A stretch of 64,000 bases of DNA from Nonlabens xiamenensis (GTDB taxonomy: Bacteria; Bacteroidota; Bacteroidia; Flavobacteriales; Flavobacteriaceae). Each line of letters begins with the position of its first letter. Position 1 is the stretch's first letter. Below are positions 11,323 to 18,940 of this stretch, piece after piece. The notes under the pieces were generated by a model that ran no database searches, had not been told where the DNA came from, and saw only the letters and a program-made list of their open reading frames with translations. A program made the position numbers and the translations under genes. The DNA lies in the NCBI RefSeq assembly GCF_003865345.1, contig NZ_RMVE01000004.1:372001-436000 (forward strand), read 5' to 3'.

Positions 11323-12180
11323 ATGAAGAGATTTATACAAAAAGCCATACCTAAGTTGTATGGCTTTTATTTTAACCTATTGCAACTGTTTTCTTCTCAA
11401 AAGGCTGCAGCATTGGCCCTAAGAGTATTCAGTATCCCACGCAGTGGCTTTCTCAAAGAGGATCAGCAGGCTTATTTGGATAAGGCCAGAAAACAACAAA
11501 TAGGCTATGAGGATGGTTTGATTATGTTGTACCATTGGAAAGGAGATGGCCCAACCGTTTTATTGAACCACGGATGGGAATCCAATTCTTGGAGATGGAA
11601 GTACCTGATCGAACCGCTCAAAGCAGAAGGATACAATATTGTCTCCATTGATGCTCCTGCGCACGGAAATAGTTCTGGGAAGCTATTTACTGCGGTCAAA
11701 TATTCCAAAGTCATCCGCACAGTAATGGAGTTGTACGAGCCCAGTATAGTCATAGCCCATAGTGTAGGCGCAATGGCAACAATTTATCAAGAATCACAGC
11801 ATCCTCACCCATTTCTGCGTCGTTTGGTGTTGCTGGGAAGCCCCAACAAACTCGAAGTGATCATGAAAGGCTATCAGAACATAGTTGGGTTCAATAAATC
11901 TGTCTATAGTAGCCTCAATCAACACCTGAACCAGCAGTTTGGCTTTCAAATCAAAGAATTCAATACCGCCGATTTTGCAAAAAAGGTAAATGTTCCTACA
12001 TTACTGATCCATCACACCGAAGATGCCATTGTAGGTTATGAAGCCATGCAAGAAATTGCAAGTCAAATGCCTAATGCCACCACCTACACCTCTTCCACCG
12101 GTGGTCACAGCTTGCACACGCAAGAAGTAATTGACCAAGTCATGGAATTCTTAAGGAAATCAGATTTGCCAAATAATTAA
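11323..12180 (+). CDS. Alpha/beta hydrolase
   Basis: 285-residue serine hydrolase fold, cytoplasmic or peripheral (no signal peptide, but the N-terminal 30 residues are amphipathic). Visible: oxyanion loop LLNHGWESNSWRW, nucleophile elbow AHSVGA (a relaxed G-x-S-x-G), the acid in LIHHTEDAIVG and the catalytic histidine in TGGHSLHT. The substrate is unknown. It lies 11 nt downstream of the lipoprotein gene and probably forms an operon with it. Confidence 0.87.
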   Translation: MKRFIQKAIPKLYGFYFNLLQLFSSQKAAALALRVFSIPRSGFLKEDQQAYLDKARKQQIGYEDGLIMLYHWKGDGPTVLLNHGWESNSWRWKYLIEPLKAEGYNIVSIDAPAHGNSSGKLFTAVKYSKVIRTVMELYEPSIVIAHSVGAMATIYQESQHPHPFLRRLVLLGSPNKLEVIMKGYQNIVGFNKSVYSSLNQHLNQQFGFQIKEFNTADFAKKVNVPTLLIHHTEDAIVGYEAMQEIASQMPNATTYTSSTGGHSLHTQEVIDQVMEFLRKSDLPNN

Positions 12181-12222
12181 CGGCATCAATAGAAGGCTTT
12201 TCATACTTTTAAATAAAAAGTA

Positions 12223-12462
12223 ATGGAACGACCGAGTATCAAAAACGAAGATCAATACGAGGCTTTAAGGGATCAAGGTTACAGTAAAGAGAAAGCTGCT
12301 AGAATCGCCAACACCCCAAACGCAGGCAAAAAGGGCGGGCAAGCAGAGCAGTATGAAAAACGCACCAAGGAAGAACTCTACGACAAAGCAAAAGAAGTAG
12401 ATATTGAAGGGCGTTCGACTATGAGCAAAGACGAATTAATTGAAGCCTTAAGAAACAACTGA
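12223..12462 (+). CDS. Small DUF7218/Rho_N-like protein
   Basis: 79 residues, very hydrophilic. The N-terminal half (YEALRDQGYSKEKAARIAN, then KKGG) resembles small Bacteroidota stress-type proteins. The C-terminal half (RTKEELYDKAKEVDIEGRST then MSKDELIEALRN) is the helix-extended-loop-helix of Rho-N/SAP-like nucleic-acid-binding modules. Binding to DNA or RNA is therefore plausible but not shown. It ends 2 nt before the GTG start of the permease gene. Confidence 0.8.
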   Translation: MERPSIKNEDQYEALRDQGYSKEKAARIANTPNAGKKGGQAEQYEKRTKEELYDKAKEVDIEGRSTMSKDELIEALRNN

Positions 12463-12464
12463 TC

Positions 12465-13487
12465 GTGAGCCGACAAATACCAGCCTCCATTATCCGACAA
12501 TTTTTTATTCTGCTTTTTTTGCTAGGATTATTATTCCTGATCTCTAGGGAAATGATGACCTATCTAGGCGGAGTGTTGGGTGCAGTGACCCTTTATGTCT
12601 TATTGGAACGCTTCCAGGTGTGGCTGGAAGACAGAAAATGGAAACCCGCTCTTGCTGCAAGCCTGTTGATATTTTTATCTTTTGTAATTATCCTCCTGCC
12701 TATTGCAGGTATAGGTATGATGCTTACCTCCAAAGTAAAGACGGCTATTAAAAATTCAGAGCAAATCACTGAAGCTGTCAAATCACAATTGGACAGTCTG
12801 GAAGAATTTATTGGCTTCAATTTGTCCGAAAGCATAAGTTCTTCTGAAGTGAGTACTTGGGTGTCTGACAATATTCAAAATCTGGCCAGTTCAGGAGTTA
12901 ATGTCATTATATCCGTAGGTATTATGTTTTTCCTGTTATACTTTATGTTGGTAGAACGAGATACTTGGAAAAAGGCAGCGATGACATATATGCCACTAAA
13001 AAAGAAAAACCTGGAAACCATTGCTGATGAAAGTGTAGACTTGGTAAAATCTAATGCGATTGGTATTCCACTGGTTGCCTTGCTTCAAGGTGTTGTAGCA
13101 TTGATTGGGTACTTTATATTTGGAATTGACAATCCATTTTTTTGGTTTGTAATCACAGTAATTGGCAGCATGATCCCTTTTGTGGGAACCGCTTTGGGAA
13201 TATTACCCGTCTGTATCCTGATGTATTCACAAGGTAATACTGGGGGAGCTATAGGCATGTTAATTTATGGAGCAGTGGTCGTAGGCTCGACCGATAATCT
13301 TTTTAGATTGGTGGTGCAAAAACGACTGGCTGACGTACATCCGCTGGTTACCCTGATCGGAGTCGTTGTAGGTGTTCCACTATTTGGGTTCATCGGACTG
13401 ATATTTGGCCCTCTACTGGTAAGTTTATTTTTATTACTGGTGAAAATTTATAAGAATGAATACGGAAAAGAAGGAGAAGGGATTTAA
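12465..13487 (+). CDS. AI-2E family transporter (UPF0118 permease)
   Basis: 340-residue polytopic inner-membrane protein of the AI-2 exporter-like / UPF0118 family; members export diverse substrates and the name does not prove AI-2 transport. About eight hydrophobic segments: three at the N-terminus, a soluble domain (about residues 80-140), then a C-terminal block with the family signature FWFVITVIGSMIPFVGTALG and VHPLVTLIGVVVGVPLFGF. The start is a GTG at 12465, only 2 nt after the small upstream gene, which suggests translational coupling. Confidence 0.9.
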   Translation: MSRQIPASIIRQFFILLFLLGLLFLISREMMTYLGGVLGAVTLYVLLERFQVWLEDRKWKPALAASLLIFLSFVIILLPIAGIGMMLTSKVKTAIKNSEQITEAVKSQLDSLEEFIGFNLSESISSSEVSTWVSDNIQNLASSGVNVIISVGIMFFLLYFMLVERDTWKKAAMTYMPLKKKNLETIADESVDLVKSNAIGIPLVALLQGVVALIGYFIFGIDNPFFWFVITVIGSMIPFVGTALGILPVCILMYSQGNTGGAIGMLIYGAVVVGSTDNLFRLVVQKRLADVHPLVTLIGVVVGVPLFGFIGLIFGPLLVSLFLLLVKIYKNEYGKEGEGI

Positions 13488-13545
13488 GCAATAGCCTGAC
13501 TTCAATTTTACGATAATGCGTATTTTTAACACAAACAAAATTTGA

Positions 13546-14088
13546 ATGAGTAAAGTAGCAAAACTTCAAGATAAGATAGATGAAAAGTTTATAGAACAGC
13601 GCAAGCTATTCATTTGGGGAATGGTCGATGACAAAACCGCCAAGCACTGTGTGGATCGATTGCTGTACCTGGATGCCCTGAGTGACGAGGAAATCACCTT
13701 TGTGATCAACAGCCCTGGAGGTTATGTGACCGCAGGTTTTTCTATATATGATACGATGCAATCCCTGAACAGCCCAGTAAGTACAGTATGTAGTGGTCTG
13801 GCTGCTTCCATGGGTTCCATTTTATTATCTGGTGGTGCAAAAGGACGCCGTTTTATCCAACAACACGGGCGAGTGATGATTCATCAGCCTAGTGGTGGTG
13901 CAAGAGGTACCAGTGTTGATATAGAAATTACCGCACAGGAAATCATGAAGACCAAAGAATTAAGCGCCCAACTGTTGGCCGAGAATTGTGGGCAGGACTT
14001 TGATAAAGTCATGAAAGATTTCAATCGCGATTACTGGATGGGTGCCGATGAAGCTGTGGACTACGGCATCGTAGACGGTATTCTCTAA
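13546..14088 (+). CDS. clpP: ClpP-like serine protease subunit
   Basis: 180-residue ClpP family peptidase, which would form the barrel-shaped proteolytic core fed by a Clp/Hsp100 ATPase. The catalytic triad is intact: S88 in GLAASMGS, H113 in MIHQP and D158 in MKDFNRD. The substrate-strand motif FVINSPGGYV (52-61) is also present. It is slightly short at the N-terminus, with no propeptide, and no clpX is adjacent, unlike the usual clpP-clpX layout. It is therefore probably a second ClpP paralogue; the canonical copy would be elsewhere. Confidence 0.88.
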   Translation: MSKVAKLQDKIDEKFIEQRKLFIWGMVDDKTAKHCVDRLLYLDALSDEEITFVINSPGGYVTAGFSIYDTMQSLNSPVSTVCSGLAASMGSILLSGGAKGRRFIQQHGRVMIHQPSGGARGTSVDIEITAQEIMKTKELSAQLLAENCGQDFDKVMKDFNRDYWMGADEAVDYGIVDGIL

Positions 14089-14249
14089 GGAAAACAAAAA
14101 AAGTTGGCACAGCCTCCAAAACAACTGAAGCTCAGAAAGCTGTTCAGATACTATTTCAGGATATTACGATTGTGCTTTTGGCATTGGTAGTGTGTGGCGG
14201 TTTACAAGGTATTAATAGCGAGTAGTAACTTCAATAATTTGCATTGAGG

Positions 14250-14336
14250 ATGAATAACCTTTCTCAATGGATGATTTGGATAATGGTTCCTCCTATGCTG
14301 ACTTATAAAGTATTAACAATAATAAAGTTCATATGA
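14250..14336 (+). CDS. Possible 28-residue hydrophobic micro-ORF
   Basis: A short frame from the ATG at 14250 encodes MNNLSQWMIWIMVPPML followed by YKVLTIIKFI, a single hydrophobic helix. Its stop overlaps the ATG of the VOC gene (ATGA-type coupling). Nothing else supports translation, so it may be chance. Confidence 0.2.
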   Translation: MNNLSQWMIWIMVPPMLTYKVLTIIKFI

Positions 14337-14749
14337 AGCTTACCCCTTTCCACCTGGCGATTCCGGTAAAGGAAATCACTACCACCCGAGCATTCTACAG
14401 AGATACGCTAGGTTGCGTAGAGGGCAGAAGTTCGGATCACTGGGTTGACTTTGATTTTTTTGGTCACCAACTGGTTATTCATATCAGCGAGGAACGGCAG
14501 AAGGAGGCAGTGAATCCAGTAGATGGAAAAGCCGTCCCAGTGCCACATTTTGGTGTGGTATTGGAATGGGAAGTTTTCCACGCTTTCGCGAAAGCGATCA
14601 AAGAAAAGGGAATCGAATTTATCATTGAACCATATACCAGATTCGAAGGTCAACCTGGCGAACAAGCCACTATGTTTTTTAAGGACCCCAGCGGAAATGC
14701 CTTAGAATTCAAATCATTCAAAGATTTTAATCAAATATTTGCCACATGA
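14333..14749 (+). CDS. VOC family (glyoxalase-like) protein
   Basis: 138-residue protein of the vicinal-oxygen-chelate fold, made of two beta-alpha-beta-beta-beta modules. Visible: FHLAIPV at the start with metal-ligand-type H7, the middle metal site near PHFGVVLEW, and the closing FFKDPSGNALEFKSF, where the glutamate of ALEF is the usual last ligand. Substrate unknown. The palindrome (14582-14595) encodes AFAKA inside a helix of the second module. It overlaps the next gene by 4 bp (ATGA), so the two are translated together. Confidence 0.9.
   Translation: MKLTPFHLAIPVKEITTTRAFYRDTLGCVEGRSSDHWVDFDFFGHQLVIHISEERQKEAVNPVDGKAVPVPHFGVVLEWEVFHAFAKAIKEKGIEFIIEPYTRFEGQPGEQATMFFKDPSGNALEFKSFKDFNQIFAT
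14582..14595. repeat. GCTTTCGCGAAAGC palindrome, copy 2
   Basis: Perfect copy (16 bp palindrome 14581-14596) inside the VOC gene, read as AFAKA. Confidence 0.9.
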
Positions 14750-15165
14750 AACTATTTAATCGATTAAAAAATTTACCTGACGAGGAATATACCTTACAGG
14801 AAATTGAAGCTACTTCTATCTCAGACGTGGATGAGGCCATTGAACAAGAAGAGTCTATCACCCACAAGATTGCCAACAGTGGTTTTCTGAAGAAGTATGC
14901 CAAAATGGGGCAGATCATGTTTATGATGATCAAGGATTATAGAAAAGGGATTTACACCAAAATACCCTGGTTTACCATTGCTGCCATTACAACAGGTTTG
15001 TTATATGTATTTAGTCCAATCGACTTAATACCTGACTTTATTCCAGGCTTGGGATTCATTGACGACCTCACCGTTCTTTCCTTTATTACAGGATGGATAG
15101 AAACAGATTTACACAGTTATCTAGACTGGAAGCTTAAACAAAAAGCCTACTTAGAAGCATCATAA
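14746..15165 (+). CDS. YkvA/DUF1232 family membrane protein
   Basis: 139 residues. The diagnostic DUF1232 stretch is present: a hydrophobic segment (WFTIAAITTGLLYVFSP) running into IDLIPDFIPGLGFIDDLTVL. The family is small, membrane-associated and of unknown function. It overlaps the VOC gene by 4 bp, and its 3' end overlaps the convergent amidohydrolase gene by 19 bp. Confidence 0.9.
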   Translation: MKLFNRLKNLPDEEYTLQEIEATSISDVDEAIEQEESITHKIANSGFLKKYAKMGQIMFMMIKDYRKGIYTKIPWFTIAAITTGLLYVFSPIDLIPDFIPGLGFIDDLTVLSFITGWIETDLHSYLDWKLKQKAYLEAS

Positions 15166-16784
15166 ACCTTTTGACCATTGATGTAGGTTTGCTCTACCGT
15201 GAGCTTTGGAATTTCATCAAGATCTACCTGCATGATATCTTTTTTCATCAGAATAAAATCTGCTGCTTTTCCTGGTTCAAGGCTTCCTTTTTCCTGTTCT
15301 TCAAAATTGGCATAAGCAGCCCAAATGGTCATGCCTTGTAATGCCTCTTTTCTAGTTAACGCCTGTTCTGGGAGAAACCCTTCTTCAGGAAAGCCAGAGG
15401 TGTCCTTTCTACCAACCGCAGCATAAAAGGTTAAAAATGGACTCACTTGTTCTACCGGATAATCAGTACCGAGGGCAAGCCTACCAGATTCATCAAGCAA
15501 TTTTTTATAAGCATAAGCACCTTTGATACGCTGGCTACCCACCCTATCTTCTGCCCAATACATATCGCTAGTCGCATGCGTTGGTTGTACAGAAGGAAGA
15601 ACATTGTCGTGATCAAAAAAATGGAAGTCCGCCGGATCAACTATTTGAGCATGTTCCACCCTCCAGCGTCTATCTGTTGAACCAGATAGCAATTTCTTGT
15701 AAGTTTTTAATACTACATAATTGGCACTATCACCGATGGCATGGGTATTCATTTGATAATCGGTTTGAGCGATACGCTGCGCTGTATTTTCAAATTCCTC
15801 CACACTGCTCAACAACGCACCAAAATGATTATGCTGATCTGAGTAGGGTTCTTTCATAGCTGCACCGCGACTTCCCAGCGCACCATCAGCATAGAATTTA
15901 ACCGATCTTACATGTAAACGATCAGTTTTAATAATTCCTTTGGAGAGAAAATAGTCCAGATTTTCTGGCGTATTACTCACCATGGCATAGATTTTAATAC
16001 GAAGATCGCCAGCCTGCTGTAGGCTATCAATCAATTCGATCGTCGCCTGATGCAGCCCAGCGTCATCCACTGTTGTCAACCCATAAGAAAGGTTGATTTG
16101 TTGGGCATCAAGCAAAGCCGTAATATCCTCTTGCCTCCCTGCACTGGGAAAAACAGCTTCAACTAGCTCCATTGGGTTATCGACAAGTATACCGGTTAGT
16201 TTTCCATCCTTACGCACGATATCTCCACCCTCTATTTTAGTATCTACATTGATTCCCGCCAGATCCAAAGCCGCTTGATTGGCAATCATAGCGTGACCAT
16301 CAATTCGTGTTAGCGCTACAGGTGTATCGGGGAACATCTCATTCAGTCTGGCATTGGTGGGAAATTCTTTTACCGACCAATCATTTTGATCCCATCCGCG
16401 GCCAATGATGAAATCAGGTTGGCGCTCCTCATTAAATTGCTGCACGCGATCCAGAACTTCTTGATAGCTTTGGGTCCCCACTAAGTCTACTCGTTGCAGC
16501 TGTTGACCCAATCCATAAAAATGGCAGTGAGCGTCAATAAAACCAGGATATATGTATTGTCCTTGCGCATCGATTATATCTTTGGATTCAAAATCTGCTA
16601 GCATATCTATGGAAGAGCCGAGCGCAACGACTTTGCCATCACGTATGGCCAAGGCCTCCGCTTGGGAAAATGCTTCATCCACAGTATATATATTAGCATT
16701 AGTGACAATTAAGTCGACCTTTTCTTGAACAGGTTGACAGGCAGTAAGTCCGAGAATACAGAATAAGAACAGTAGTTTTTTCAT
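15147..16784 (-). CDS. YtcJ-like amidohydrolase, lipoprotein
   Basis: 545-residue metal-dependent amidohydrolase of the YtcJ/N-substituted formamide deformylase-like family. I chose the ATG at 16784 because it opens a lipoprotein signal (MKKLLFLFCILGLTAC, cysteine 16), which the upstream start at 16832 would bury. Visible: metal-binding GFIDAHCHFYG (H86, H88), GRGWDQNDW, MNTHAIGDSAN, RVEHAQIV and LGTDYPVE in the canonical order, with the small beta-sandwich formed by both termini (ADFILMKKD at the end). It presumably acts in the periplasm or at the surface; the substrate is unknown. Convergent with the YkvA gene, overlapping by 19 bp. Confidence 0.9.
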   Translation of the reverse strand: MKKLLFLFCILGLTACQPVQEKVDLIVTNANIYTVDEAFSQAEALAIRDGKVVALGSSIDMLADFESKDIIDAQGQYIYPGFIDAHCHFYGLGQQLQRVDLVGTQSYQEVLDRVQQFNEERQPDFIIGRGWDQNDWSVKEFPTNARLNEMFPDTPVALTRIDGHAMIANQAALDLAGINVDTKIEGGDIVRKDGKLTGILVDNPMELVEAVFPSAGRQEDITALLDAQQINLSYGLTTVDDAGLHQATIELIDSLQQAGDLRIKIYAMVSNTPENLDYFLSKGIIKTDRLHVRSVKFYADGALGSRGAAMKEPYSDQHNHFGALLSSVEEFENTAQRIAQTDYQMNTHAIGDSANYVVLKTYKKLLSGSTDRRWRVEHAQIVDPADFHFFDHDNVLPSVQPTHATSDMYWAEDRVGSQRIKGAYAYKKLLDESGRLALGTDYPVEQVSPFLTFYAAVGRKDTSGFPEEGFLPEQALTRKEALQGMTIWAAYANFEEQEKGSLEPGKAADFILMKKDIMQVDLDEIPKLTVEQTYINGQKVYDASK

Positions 16785-17097
16785 TAGGTTAAAAATAAGG
16801 TGAACTGGGCATTCTAAAAAGCTTTTGTTCATAGACCGTTCACTTGCCTGGTCATTGACTTTGGTTCAGTGTACATTGGATATATAATCTTGGCATATTT
16901 ATGAAAACCCCTATCTAAATTCATGAATCCAGTGTCAATCAATCCTTTATAACTATGCCAATTGCCTTTTCCCTATTAGTTTTGGACAAACAAAAAGTTT
17001 GATCCCCATGAATTTTGAATAGCCATGGAATTTAAAAATGATCGGGTATCTACTTTAAGTTATTTCAATTTTAATCATTCGCTAAAACCATTTCAAC
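16785..17097. other. Intergenic region before the small Cys-rich gene
   Basis: 313 bp between divergent genes. It is AT-rich; the only ATG frames are 15 codons or fewer. No exact TAnnTTTG box was found for either flank. Confidence 0.4.
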
Positions 17098-17373
17098 ATG
17101 AAAACTTTAATCATTTCATTATTCGTACTCTCTGCAAGTATTTCATTCAAGGCCCAGCCTGTAGAATCACCTCTATCTGAAGGACAGCGATGCTGCACAG
17201 ATAAACAACAGTGCGACGAAAACCGAACAACGTCTAATCGTGTATGCGTCACGTTTTCAGACCATACGGATCGACTGGCAGCGTCAAGAGCTGAATTTTC
17301 TGCCTGTCTCAGTGCTCGGGCCATGAGTGTTGGTGCCTGTGGATCAAGCGCCTCGATTACGGTAAGTAAATGA
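17098..17373 (+). CDS. Small secreted six-cysteine protein
   Basis: 91 residues with a clear Sec signal peptide (MKTLIISLFVLSASISFKAQ) and a mature part of about 71 residues holding six cysteines (C32, C33, C39, C50, C70, C81). The end is rich in small residues (FSACLSARAMSVGACGSSAS). An even cysteine number in an exported protein suggests three disulphides or a modified peptide. I do not recognise the family. It is the first gene of a same-strand group with a GLPGLI protein and a TonB-receptor-like protein and could be their cargo; that link is inference from position only. Confidence 0.6.
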   Translation: MKTLIISLFVLSASISFKAQPVESPLSEGQRCCTDKQQCDENRTTSNRVCVTFSDHTDRLAASRAEFSACLSARAMSVGACGSSASITVSK

Positions 17374-17388
17374 TCGGGAATTAAAAGT

Positions 17389-17514
17389 TGTGGTAGAATA
17401 ATCTTTGAATAGAATGAGATAGCTATTGATGTTGGGAACTAAACGAATTGCTTTCTTTTTAAGGATTTCATCGATATTCTAGAAGATCACTTTTTGAAGA
17501 TTTTTTCTACCACA
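17389..17514. repeat. Long-range inverted repeat (possible MITE-like or RNA structure)
   Basis: TGTGGTAGAA at 17389-17398 and its exact complement TTCTACCACA at 17505-17514; the match extends inward to about 17 bp with one gap and one mismatch (AATCTT arms). The pair brackets about 106 bp of AT-rich sequence between the six-Cys gene and the GLPGLI gene. No clear target-site duplication was seen. Confidence 0.55.
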
Positions 17515-17539
17515 CATTAAATTAAAAATCTATTGAAAT

Positions 17540-18301
17540 ATGAAAATTTTACTTCCTCTCAGTTTGCTATGTTTTGCTCTCATACAACACGATCAGCCGC
17601 AAACAGAGATTCATCAGGTTGAATATCTATTTTATATCAACGATCCTGATCCCAATTGGGGCCTACATGATTCCTACATGACTAAGGTAGTGACTGATGG
17701 GAGTCTGTCGAATAGTTTATCGAAAGATGTAGATACAATCATACCCCTTTCCGATGGTTCTATCCTAGAAACTATGAATCCTTATTTCGTAAAAGACTAT
17801 CACTTGAAATCAATCTATAGCAGCACTGAAGATGAATTTGTATTGAATATGGGATCTATTTCGCGACCAATTTACATTTCAGATCAGGTACGTTTGGATT
17901 TCACATTAGGTACGGCCAAGAAAACCATATTGGGATATACTTGTGACCAGTACTATCTGAATTATGAGGGGCGTCAATATGAGGTGTATATCACGGATCA
18001 ACTTACTTATCCTATTGGTCCCTACAAATTTATTTCCCCAATAGGGGCAGTGCTTGAAGTACGGAGTTTTGATAATGCAGTGAGTATTGTCGCAAAGTCC
18101 CATACAATTTTGGAACAATATGAGTTACAAAGCTCGTTTGCCGAAAAGCCTAGCATGGATTTTCAATCCTTTGTGGCTCTTTACATGAAGCATTACACTG
18201 ATCTTAAGACCAAACTTGAGTCCGAATTTGAAAACTCTGAAAACTTCTTTACCAGCCGTAAAATCGAAATATATCCTAATAAATATGATAAACGCCAATA
18301 A
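17540..18301 (+). CDS. GLPGLI family secreted protein
   Basis: 253 residues with a short signal peptide (MKILLPLSLLCFALIQH). The family pattern is seen in the middle: KKTILGYTCDQYYLNYEGR, a YEVYITDQL stretch standing in for the usual W-Y-T motif, then GPYKF (160-164) and SPIGAVLEV (166-174), a divergent version of the naming motif GLPGLILEI. GLPGLI proteins are exported Bacteroidota proteins of unknown function, often seen near TonB-receptor-like barrels; one follows at 18.9 kb. The 3' end overlaps the next gene by 17 bp. Confidence 0.78.
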   Translation: MKILLPLSLLCFALIQHDQPQTEIHQVEYLFYINDPDPNWGLHDSYMTKVVTDGSLSNSLSKDVDTIIPLSDGSILETMNPYFVKDYHLKSIYSSTEDEFVLNMGSISRPIYISDQVRLDFTLGTAKKTILGYTCDQYYLNYEGRQYEVYITDQLTYPIGPYKFISPIGAVLEVRSFDNAVSIVAKSHTILEQYELQSSFAEKPSMDFQSFVALYMKHYTDLKTKLESEFENSENFFTSRKIEIYPNKYDKRQ

Positions 18302-18737
18302 CATACTTTGCTTGATTTTTATCTTTGGCTGCTCTCTGGCCACTGCACAAGAATCAACAAATCATCAGCAAATCATCGATGACACTTACCAAGAGCTTCT
18401 GGACAGTAAAAGAAGTTTTAGATTGTTATGTGTTTCCGATCAGGAAGATCTTACCACCGGACTTTTTATCGGCTTGAATAGGGATGGAAAAATAGGTGTT
18501 TCCTTCAGGGAATATAGTATGTCTAAAAATAAGTTTGCCAGCCTGCCCAATTTGTTTAAAGACTATGATCCCTATAAAGAAATAGACATCATGCATCATG
18601 GTGATCCTCCTAAAAGAACAGAGCTACTTTCCTATCGCATCAATTTTGTGTTATCTAAAGAAATACTCGCAGATGTTTTGAATAGATATTTTGACCTAAA
18701 ATCCGCTGACAGAAAACTTTATCTAATGTTCCCATGA
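18285..18737 (+). CDS. Hypothetical secreted protein
   Basis: 150 residues from the ATG at 18285, chosen because it opens a signal peptide (MINANNILCLIFIFGCSLATAQ); the longer frame from 18216 would place this inside the protein. The mature part is soluble with mixed charge and no known motif. It overlaps the GLPGLI gene by 17 bp in another frame, which implies translational coupling and a shared role. It could also be a lipoprotein (IFGC). Confidence 0.7.
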   Translation: MINANNILCLIFIFGCSLATAQESTNHQQIIDDTYQELLDSKRSFRLLCVSDQEDLTTGLFIGLNRDGKIGVSFREYSMSKNKFASLPNLFKDYDPYKEIDIMHHGDPPKRTELLSYRINFVLSKEILADVLNRYFDLKSADRKLYLMFP

Positions 18738-18940
18738 GCATGGTTGGTAGATTGTCATAAAGCATTCGTACATCAATGAGTCAACAATAAATCTCTACTA
18801 ATGCAAAATAAACCTAGAAGTCTGATTTTAAGGAATATCAACTGAATTGAGATGGTGAGTCTTATCCTTTCCTATGACCAGAAGCTTTAAGTTGGGTATT
18901 GTTTAATTAAAAGCTACCTGTTCCAACCAACTATCAACTT

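Noticed and set aside
14089-14220. Protein-like frames after the clpP stop (one ending VVCGGLQGINSE)
   Set aside because: No usable start codon in the best frame, and the alternative TTG frame is short and basic without family resemblance.
17082-17324. 80-codon minus-strand frame opposite the six-Cys gene
   Set aside because: The plus-strand frame has a clear signal peptide; the minus one has none and is most likely a shadow.
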